DNA from: Rhypophila decipiens
Lineage: Eukaryota > Ascomycota > Sordariomycetes > Sordariales > Naviculisporaceae
Assembly: GCA_033297075.1 (NCBI GenBank)
Contig: MU858312.1
Span: forward strand, 1 to 38,399
Length of the DNA stretch: 38,399 nt
Direction: 5' to 3'
Numbering within the stretch: the stretch's first letter is position 1; each line of letters opens with the position of its first letter. The translations under genes and the position numbers were made by a program. The notes beneath the pieces are model-generated. The model saw only the letters and a program-made list of their open reading frames with translations. It was not told the origin of the DNA and made no database searches. Of this stretch, positions 31,293 through 38,399 are shown in pieces.

Positions 31293-32142
31293 AAGTATTT
31301 ACAGCCACGCCTGCCTCCCTCTGACCAGGACGACCGCTTGGCCATCTCCTTGACGAGCAAGGCTGCGAAGCAGGCCGTGGACTTGGCTATCCGCACCCAT
31401 CCTCAGGATTGGACGAGAATTGGGGGACCGGGGGAGGTCCGGGCTCTCTTCAACAAAACTTCGGACCTTGCGTGGATTGTGCCTTGTGAGTTTGAGATTG
31501 TCGACGGTCGAAGACGTCGCGTTTGCTACTCGTATTGGAAACACGACTTTTTCAACTTCTCCTATCATGGTTTCGCGAGATGCGAGGAGCCGCTCTATCA
31601 GTCCGATTTGCAGAGATTTGCCGGAATCAGAAAAGTGGCATTTGATTATGGCCACACTTGGATCTTATACGGATATATCCAAGGGGCTACGTGCAGAACC
31701 TGAACCCTCCGCACAACCCTGCTTACGTTTTAATGGTCCCACCCGAGACCCCTGGTCCCTTTCTTTTCTCCTCAAGCATTTCCCCCTTCCTTGATTAACA
31801 TGTCGTGTTTTGAATCAGACGACGTCTATTCCTGCAGAGTTGATGTGGATGGGCTCGCAAGGCTCGGTCAATTCAGAGGGTTCAGAGCTCCTTGGCTGGT
31901 TCTTTTGGATAGGAACTGGACAATCGATGCCGTTCGCCGGTGGTACGTACGGATATCCCAGTGGCTCCTGGATGATCGTCATGGGCGTACCCCGCCAAGA
32001 GCAGATCGATGCCATTGGTGCCATTCGTGCGAAGCGTCAGGAGGTGGAATTCAAAATGCTCAGATGGCAGGTTGCTGACGCCAGTTCGACGGATTCGAAT
32101 ACCACCAAGGAACCAAGCCAGCCCGTCAAGGCGCCTTCTTAA
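31293..32142 (+). pseudogene. Coding remnant without start codon
   Basis: A frame open from about 31260 to 31703 encodes a protein-like sequence (DLAWIVPCEFEIV, VCYSYWKHDFFNFSYHGFA), but no ATG exists between about 31140 and 31560 on the plus strand. Near 31685 the plausible continuation (YVQNLNPPHNPAYVLMVPPE) lies in another frame. A third block from about 31825 to 32142 (LMWMGSQGSV, then RQEQIDAIGAIRAKRQEVEF) ends with a normal stop. A 31.76-31.83 kb intron with weak donor GTCCCT and acceptor CTGCAG could join the last two. I do not recognise the family. Missing start plus a frame change suggest a decayed gene, though an unseen upstream exon cannot be excluded. Boundaries are approximate. 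Confidence 0.4.
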
Positions 32143-33057
32143 GACCCCCGACGACAGGGTTCGTGGTCTACGGGCGAGAGCCGTAGATTGCGCAGAGGCA
32201 GTTGGCCACCATTGTCCACTCAGTCAGATGTTCAGCCCAGCTCAGCTTGTAGAGGCTGAGCGGCAGGCAGAGACCCGCTTTTCTTTCAACAACGAACCCT
32301 CGAGACTATCCGGAACATTCCTGCCAATTCCATGATGCCGGGACGGCCGGGTATGCCACCTGGGGTGGATTGTGGGTGGATTGTGGGTGGATTGTGGGTG
32401 GATTGTGGGTGGATTGTGGGATCAACGCGGCATGAGCTTCTAACGGGTTTATTCTTGCTCCAATTCTTTGATTGGAAATAAACTCTGGGAAAACTTACAT
32501 TGGAACAGGTTCGGGGTTGTTTATATTTTACCAACACCCATCGTATATATCGGTATTTTGGGCTTTGCCTTATATGAAGTGTTTGCACAGCCAATATCAC
32601 CATGCACATACATACTCACTGTTTCTTACGAGCATACTAGTATTGATATGCAAAGGTTGCCTCGTGCATATAATTGCTAACCTGATAGAGCTAATAGCTC
32701 TCGGCGATGAATGTTATCGTGAGGCTATATCCAATCCTACTGGCGATTGCGGGGCTTTACTAAAATCAGTGAAGATAACGAGCCCCCCCCTTTCTCTCCA
32801 TGTTTACGTAAACATCATGATTCACACAAACGGACAGTGTAACGACCTATTCTCATATCACAGGATTAATTACCTATCGCAATGAGATACCAGATAATCC
32901 TTTGTTCGTCCGAATGACGTCGGCGGCCACTAGTGCCTTCTGGGCGCATGGCGATCAGATAAGATGCCAGGAGCCGGTTTTGATATAATTTCAGGTGAGA
33001 CCAGACGGTCGGGATCTGACCCAACAGCATCTGCTCATTCACCACAAAATTCACAAA
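32143..33057. other. AT-richer intergenic region with minisatellite
   Basis: Apart from the 11-bp tandem repeat at 32363-32420, this stretch holds only chance frames (up to 137 codons) rich in Tyr, Ile and Ser. It is visibly more AT-rich than the genes around it from about 32440 to 32900, with a run of eight C near 32785. No RNA gene was recognised. Confidence 0.45.
32363..32420 (+). repeat. 11-bp minisatellite, five copies
   Basis: The unit GGGTGGATTGT repeats five times without error, followed by GGG. The G-rich strand is plus. Perfect copies suggest recent slippage or expansion; length probably varies between strains. Confidence 0.95.
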
Positions 33058-33831
33058 ATGTCGGAAATCTCACTACTCGTGGCTCTTGCCGTCTGCCTTT
33101 TGGGGCTTGTATGCGCGCATCCCAATCACAGCCACCAATTGCCCATAATTGCAGATTCCGGTCTCACCATCAATGGAATACCACCTTCAGCAAGAGCATA
33201 CTGGATGCGCCAGGCGAATATTGCCCTCGGAGCACCTTGCCCGTTCGCAGCCTTTGGGTCCGTGATTGTCAACCACACGGCCAATGCTGGACTCGGCGAG
33301 CTGGTCTGCACAGGCGCCAACTCGAACAGCAAGACGGGAAATCCAATCATGCATGGTAACTATACCCGTCCCAACCAAGAAAACATGCGACTCGGATTAA
33401 CTAAGCGTCATGTGAGCTGAACAGGCGAGATGGCAGCCATAACCAACTGCTCCGCCATCCTCACCGACCCGAACGGACCCTACAAACTCACGCCCTCCCA
33501 AGCCCTCGCTGCATTCGCAGATCTCTCGCTGTACACCAACGCAGAGAGCTGTCCCATGTGCGCCTCGGCTATCCGCTGGGCAGGCTTCAAAGAGTACATT
33601 TACGGCACGAGCATCGATACCCTTATTCAGAAAGGATGGGGCCAGATCCGCATCTCATCTCTCGATGTCATGGCAGCGAGCTTTGACTTGTCCAAGGCCA
33701 CGAGACTGTTGGGAGGCGTGCTGGCCAATGAGACGGACCCGTTGTTTCTTTGGCAGTTTGACGGAGGATATCCTTGTCCGTCAGGCTGTGCGAGGGGGAA
33801 GGAAGGGGGAAGCTGTACAGCTGTGAACTGA
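33058..33831 (+). CDS. Secreted CMP/guanine deaminase-fold protein
   Basis: Two exons, 33058-33355 and 33425-33831, give 234 residues. The 69-bp intron (donor GTAACT, acceptor GAACAG) falls inside the zinc site and its removal creates HGEMAA. The catalytic pattern of the cytidine/deoxycytidylate deaminase superfamily is present: His99 and Glu101 in HGE, and Cys142 and Cys145 in ESCPMCASAI. The region after it (AIRWAGFKEYIYGTS) resembles guanine deaminase (GuaD-like) and nucleoside deaminases that act on free bases. Residues 1-20 form a clear signal peptide (ISLLVALAVCLLGLVCA), and several NxT/NxS sites follow, so it should be secreted. Extra Cys at GYPCPSGCARGKEGGSC near the end may form disulfides. 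Substrate is not readable; extracellular purine or pyrimidine deamination is inference. Confidence 0.85.
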
Positions 33832-35024
33832 GTTGCTCATGGGTGATTCGGGTCGGCTTTGATTGATAATGATTAGAGAGATATTTCTAAGTCTCTTGTC
33901 AAGTAGGACTCCTGCTGCCTCGTTCTTGATTATCTGCGACTTCAACCAGTGCTTTCATGACGTCGACGCGGACAGGTCTCACTGTAACCCCCATTGCCAA
34001 CCATGTTGTTGAAAAAAACAGCAATATTGCCGAATCTGGTATTTACGACAACTCGGATAATACGGCAGTCGCATGCCGAGTGCAGCTGGTGACTTCGGTC
34101 TTTGAGATGGCCCGGGTAACGATTGGACCCCTAACTGTACATGTGCTACTGATTCCCAACAGTCATGGGTTATAGAGAATCGCCAAGACACTCTGCATCA
34201 TACTCTACGAGGCTCCTACATAAATGCTTTACATCCTCAGTCAGCGTACTGCTTGATATCCTAAGTTCTACAACATTCGGGCCTTCCTGAACTGCGAAAG
34301 ATGTGGGAAAATTCTCCGAAGGGATCACTAAATATATTAACTGCGCTTCCTGTAGGTGTCACGGGCGGTCGGACCTGTGCGGAGAAGACGGAATCCCACC
34401 ATGACAAATCTGCTAGTCTGCTTAGAGATGGGGGGCTCGCCTGCAAACATTGAGTCCACCCACAGGATCACAGCAGGAACATGATGCCTGAACTGCCAGT
34501 ATTCGGTTCCCTTCTAACCGAAATATGCACGCCGGTCCCTTTGCACAGAAACATCGCTAAAATAGAAGCTGACTATTGAATTGTTGAGGGTACGCCATGT
34601 GCGCGAAGGAGTCCCCAAAGGAACAAGACCGAGCCGCTACGATGCCGGTAAGGAACGGTGGGCCAATAGCAGGCGGAGAGGCTTCCTGTAGGCGGGAGCT
34701 GCCGGGTCTGGGCAATGTCACGCAGTATATGCAGTGCTTGGGACTCTGCAGGCCTGATGCTACCAGATTGGTGACGCTTCCGAGCTATTGGCGAGCTATC
34801 ATGTCATTCTCGTCTCGACAGGTTCTTGGGCCTGCCACTAGGTTTGAAAGGATTCAGAGCTCACCCGAGCATCCAGTTCGTTCTCGGGCTGCCTAACGAG
34901 CAAAGACTGGTTACGACGACTATAAAGGACAAGCTGTCGGCCGCCAAGTTGAGACAAGATGAGAGCTCTCTCTCGTCACTCCTCCCTCCAGAATCATCCC
35001 ATCCATCCTTAGATTCAAACAAAG
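33832..35024. other. Intergenic, tyrosinase promoter
   Basis: No frame above 100 codons and none with motifs. The right end contains the tyrosinase TATA box and a C/T-rich leader. No RNA gene or repeat was recognised. Confidence 0.5.
34921..34926 (+). promoter_or_regulatory. TATA box of tyrosinase gene
   Basis: TATAAA lies 104 bp before the ATG at 35025, followed by a leader rich in TCC/CCT. Confidence 0.65.
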
Positions 35025-36205
35025 ATGACAAAGATCTCTCGTGTCTTTGCCATTGCGGCAGCCCTTGCCGGTCTGGCTGAGGTGGCACTCGCCAGTCCCG
35101 TCGTCGAGGGCAAGGGGAAGGGACATTCTCCCAAGAAGTGCAAGAAGCCAGCCAAGAGAAGAGCATGGTGAGCCGTCATTTTCCGCCTTCAACCCATCTT
35201 CATACTGACGGTGACTGACCACTTATCTCTAGGCACACCCTCGGCAACAAAGACAAAAAGGCCTACATCGACGCCCAGCTCTGCGTCATGGCCAAGCCAG
35301 GCAACCCAGCTCTGCCCGGCGTGAGAACGCTGTTTGATGAAATGGTCTCGATCCACCAATTGCAGACCTTGACCATCCACTCGACGGGAACCTTCCTCCC
35401 CTGGCACAGATGGTACCTCGACCTGCACGAGCGCAACCTCCGAGACTGCGGATTCAAAGGCGCAATCCCCTACTGGGACGAGTACCATGAGGCTGCCCTG
35501 CCACTGGTAGCTTCCTCCGACGTGTTCGACCCCGTCACTGGGTTCGGATCAGAAGGCACCGTCGCGCCACAATACTGCCTCACTGACGGGCCATTCGCCA
35601 ACTACACCAACGCCATCGGTCCCAACTGGAACATCACAGACGGCTGCATCGGCCGACAACACGTCTTCAACCCCCTGCGTGATTCTTCCTTCGTCGATGC
35701 CCTCCTCCTCCCCAACGCAACCGACGTCAGAGCTCAAACGGACTACTGCCTTTCCCTCACAACATGGGCCGAAGCATCCACGTGCATCTATCTCACTCCC
35801 CACGTAGCAGGCCATATCGGCATGGGCTCAACAAGAGGCGACCCGTTCACGTCTCCTACGGAACCCCTCTTCTACCTGCATCATGCCTATATCGACAAGC
35901 TCTGGGCCGACTGGCAGGCACAAAACCCTGCGGCCAGGACGTATGCCATCGGGGGCAGAAATACCCAGGACCCAGCCGTTGGATTCTTGGAACTGCCTGG
36001 GGACATGGCCTTTGAAGCCGCGGTTGTCTTTCAGAGCGAGCCCACGCCGGAGCAAGCTGCTCTGGTCCCTGCTGGAGATGAAGGCGACAATGGGCCCAAT
36101 GTGACGTTGAATCATGAGTTTACTGCCTATGGACGGATTCACTTGGCCAGGGCGAGGCAAGTCATGGATACCAAGGGTGGCTATTTGTGTTATGAGTATG
36201 TCTAA
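35025..36205 (+). CDS. Secreted tyrosinase (type 3 copper)
   Basis: Two exons, 35025-35167 and 35233-36205, give 371 residues. The 65-bp intron has donor GTGAGC and acceptor CTCTAG. Tyrosinases hydroxylate monophenols and oxidise catechols to quinones. The CuA ligands are His89, His97 and His106, the last in TGTFLPWHRWYLDLHE. The CuB ligands are His238 and His242 in HVAGHIGMG and one of the pair at 264-265 in PLFYLHHAYIDKLWADWQ. All six are present. Residues 1-23 are a signal peptide. A short basic segment follows (SPKKCKKPAKRRAW), where KRR could be cut by a Kex2-type protease. The protein is short and has no long C-terminal blocking domain, like secreted fungal and bacterial short tyrosinases. 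It is convergent with the flavin monooxygenase. Melanin-type or small-phenol oxidation is likely. Confidence 0.92.
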
Positions 36206-36564
36206 AAGAGGATGCTACGTACCAACATGGCCAGACGAAAGCACTGCCTTGGTCCGAAACAGTCAGATAGATCTATAGATCCATAGTGAATCTGTCAATT
36301 CCTTCACACAACATTGCAGCATGAAAGCACCTTTATGAACCATAGCTTCTGAAGTACTAGACCGGGCCTTGCTCGCAGTGATCGGCTATCGGCAGAAATA
36401 TTGAGTGAACGGAAAGTCGACAGCGGAAACCGTAACAGAAATTGAACACGAAATATTTACTTAGGAATATGCACTCACACAAAAGCAAAAGTCCTCCAAC
36501 GCTGCAGACTGCCACACCCATACCGTTCCAATCCAGGCATTATTACATAGCAGTACATCCAAGC
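36206..36564. other. Convergent 3' flanks
   Basis: Lies between the stops of the tyrosinase and the flavin monooxygenase. It holds only short frames and a few AT-rich strings that could be polyadenylation signals. Confidence 0.45.
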
Positions 36565-38399
36565 CTACTTCTCCTCCCCAAACTTGCTCGTCCACTCCTC
36601 GACAACATCCCGATAATCCTCAGGCCCATACGGATCATAGATCTCAGCCAGCACTCCCTTGCCGCCCTTCCGATGCACTGTAATTCCCAGATCCCGACAC
36701 AACAAGTCCAAATACGGCACTGCGTCAAAGATGAAGCTAGGATGCCGATTGCCCCAGTCAATAGGGTACCGCCACTTGCCAAAACGGTTATGCAACACCG
36801 TCTCGTACTGCAAATCCTCCATCTTGGCCCCATTGTCCACTGCCGTGCAGGGGTTAATTGCCAGTTTGTTCTGAAAGTAGGCGCTGATCCAGAGACCCTG
36901 CAGATGCGAGGTGATGATGTTGGAGAAGTTGGAAACCATTCCGGCGAAGGCGATATCCCTTGTGCGGAGGAAGCGTTCGGACGCAGGCACGATGAAGTGA
37001 TACAGTGTGTAGGGTGTCAGGGGGGCATCCGGACGAGCAGGATCAGAAGAGGAGACGCCCTTGGTGGACGAGATTCCGACAAAGTTCTTGTTCCAGACAG
37101 GTTGGTCCTTGAGACGTGGGAACCGGGCGAGGATCTCTTTGTCGGCCTTGGCGAGGAGGGCGTGGTTATTCCCCAGGTCGGCTTCTGGGATTGGAGAAGA
37201 AGAGTCGGCCGGGATGATGGGGTGAGGCAGACCGATCTCGGATTCGATTCCGTCGGGGAGGAACTTCATGGGCGGGACAATCTTCCAGCCGGAGCTCGAG
37301 AGGACGGCGTCCGAGGCAAAGGAAGTGCCGTTGGTGAGATGGACTTGGCCGGCCGAGAGGTGGTCGATCTCGCTGATGTGGATGTGGATCTTGCCCGAGG
37401 TGCGGACGAGCTCGTAAAAGTCCTGGTCGTAGTTGAGGATGCTGAACGAGGTGGCCGTGAACATGGCCGGGATCCAGGGCTTCAGCTTGGCCGTCTCGGG
37501 GTGGCCGTCGTAGTTGTTGAGCGTGAGCACGTCGTTGCCGAGCACGTTCCAGAACTGGTTGGTCAGGAACCGGCCGGCCATGGTGTTGTGGTAGAAGGAC
37601 CGCATGGCGCCGTAGCCGTCGGCGTCGGCGAAGATGCAGGGCGAGAACCACGAGAGAGCGCGCACGTCTGGAGGTCAAGTCAGCACAAGGTAGATCTTGG
37701 TTACAGAAGAGCTGTAGACATACTAGCAAGCTTTTCAATCCATTTCTTGAGCGGAGTGACAAAGGAAGGAGCAATCCACGTTGGGCCATGGCCGGTGGCT
37801 GTGTTTGGAAATCCAGTTAGCAACAGGTTCAATCCATTTGAGTAGAGCATTACTGTAACACATGCATCGAATGACCCAATTCACCGTCACACCCGCCGTT
37901 GCATACGCATACGCAGCATCATATCCAGACTTGCCCGCACCCAGGATGGTGACCGACTTGGCCGTCTTGACCGTGTCGGCATGGTCTTTGAACTGCTTGG
38001 TGTGGAAGATGGGCCCTCCAAACTCTTCTTGGCCCTTGTAGTGCGGCATAAAGGGGTCCGATGTCAAGCCCGTCGCAACGACAAGTCGCCTGGTGAACAG
38101 CTTGTATGTCTCTTCCCCGTCTTGGTCTTTCTTCTGGACAGTCAATGTCCACCCGCCCTCATCGTGATGCTCGGCAACAGTGACCTTGGAGTTGAAGCGC
38201 AGCAGCTTGTCGATGCCAAACTCGGCCGCATATGCCTTCATATACGTGTTGACGACGGTCCCGGGGATGTGTTCCTTCTCCTTGACCCCGAAGCGCTCCG
38301 TGGACATGGGAAAGTCGGGAAACTCATAGGTGCCCCAGAGGTTGTTGGTCTTTAAGCCGGGATACAGTCGACTGTCGCCCCATGTTCCGCCAACCGAAG
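36565..38399 (-). CDS. Flavin-containing monooxygenase (partial, 5' end outside window)
   Basis: Exons on the minus strand: from beyond 38399 to 37866 (or 37854), 37798-37724 and 37667-36565. At least 569 residues are visible; the N-terminal FAD fingerprint lies outside the window. Visible marks are VGGTW just inside the edge, VVATGLTSDPFMP, the NADPH-binding GAGKSGYDAAYAYATAG, and after the introns SFVTPLKKWIEKL and LTLNNYDGHPETAKLKPW. These match fungal dimethylaniline/Baeyer-Villiger-like monooxygenases, which insert oxygen into soft nucleophiles or ketones with NADPH and O2. Intron 1 has two candidate donors. GC at 37865 gives WVIRSTGHGPTW, close to the family IRxSGHGPxW. GT at 37853 adds four residues. 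The protein ends FGEEK with no membrane anchor. A long open frame on the opposite strand is a shadow. Confidence 0.9.

Noticed and set aside
32363..32420. CRISPR-like array
   Set aside because: Units are 11 bp in direct tandem with no spacers; it is a minisatellite in a eukaryotic genome.
36442..37845. 467-codon plus-strand open frame
   Set aside because: It lies antisense to the flavin monooxygenase exons, is rich in Val, Gly, Arg and His as expected for a mirror frame, and crosses the monooxygenase introns.
35025..38399. Dikaritin (ustiloxin-like) RiPP cluster
   Set aside because: Tyrosinase and a flavin monooxygenase occur in such clusters, but no UstYa-type (DUF3328) gene and no precursor with repeated cores is visible in the window.

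Overview
This 38.4-kb window looks like nuclear DNA of a filamentous ascomycete (Pezizomycotina, perhaps a sordariomycete). Genes are compact, carry short introns of about 52 to 89 bp with GTRNGT-type donors and CTRAC/CTAAC-type branch sites, and encode typical mould products: MFS and ABC-C transporters, a DFG5-type GH76 protein, a 2EXR protein, a tyrosinase, a flavin monooxygenase and small secreted Cys proteins. All gene models were assembled by hand from open frames plus splice signals. Exon sums are multiples of three for every intact gene. No tRNA, rRNA, CRISPR array or intact mobile element was found.

Layout. 1-1.4 kb: no clear gene. 1.5-2.1 kb (+): small secreted six-cysteine protein. 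2.2-4.1 kb (-): MFS transporter of the anion:cation symporter (Dal5/Tna1-like) group. 4.8-7.0 kb (-): DHHC palmitoyltransferase of the Erf2 type. 8.0-10.0 kb (-): 14-TM DHA2-type MFS drug transporter. 12.3-17.3 kb (+): full-length ABC-C (MRP-like) transporter, divergent from the DHA2 gene across 2.3 kb of apparently empty DNA. 18.3-20.0 kb (+): GH76 DFG5/DCW1-like mannosidase. 21.2-22.8 kb (+): second ACS-type MFS transporter, with a GC-AG intron. 23.1-24.3 kb (-): secreted Thr-rich protein. 24.8-26.0 kb (-): 2EXR-domain gene broken by one in-frame TAG. 26.6-27.5 kb (-): secreted protein with three six-cysteine modules. 27.5-30.3 kb: no convincing gene. 30.3-31.0 kb (+): guanylate kinase. 31.3-32.1 kb (+): coding remnant without a start codon. 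32.36 kb: 11-bp minisatellite. 33.1-33.8 kb (+): secreted zinc-dependent deaminase-fold protein. 35.0-36.2 kb (+): secreted tyrosinase. 36.6 kb to the window end (-): flavin-containing monooxygenase, N-terminus beyond the window.

Functionally this is a mixed region: two housekeeping genes (Erf2-like acyltransferase, guanylate kinase) among accessory genes for uptake and efflux (three MFS, one ABC-C), wall remodelling and secretion. There is no polyketide or peptide synthase backbone, so it is not a classical biosynthetic cluster. The tyrosinase and monooxygenase are convergent neighbours and could share an oxidative pathway, but nothing in the sequence proves that. The best leads are the three-module Cys protein with conserved intron positions, the secreted deaminase, the broken 2EXR gene, the start-less remnant after guanylate kinase, two GC-AG introns (one clear, one probable), and a regular TATA spacing in front of four secreted-protein genes.
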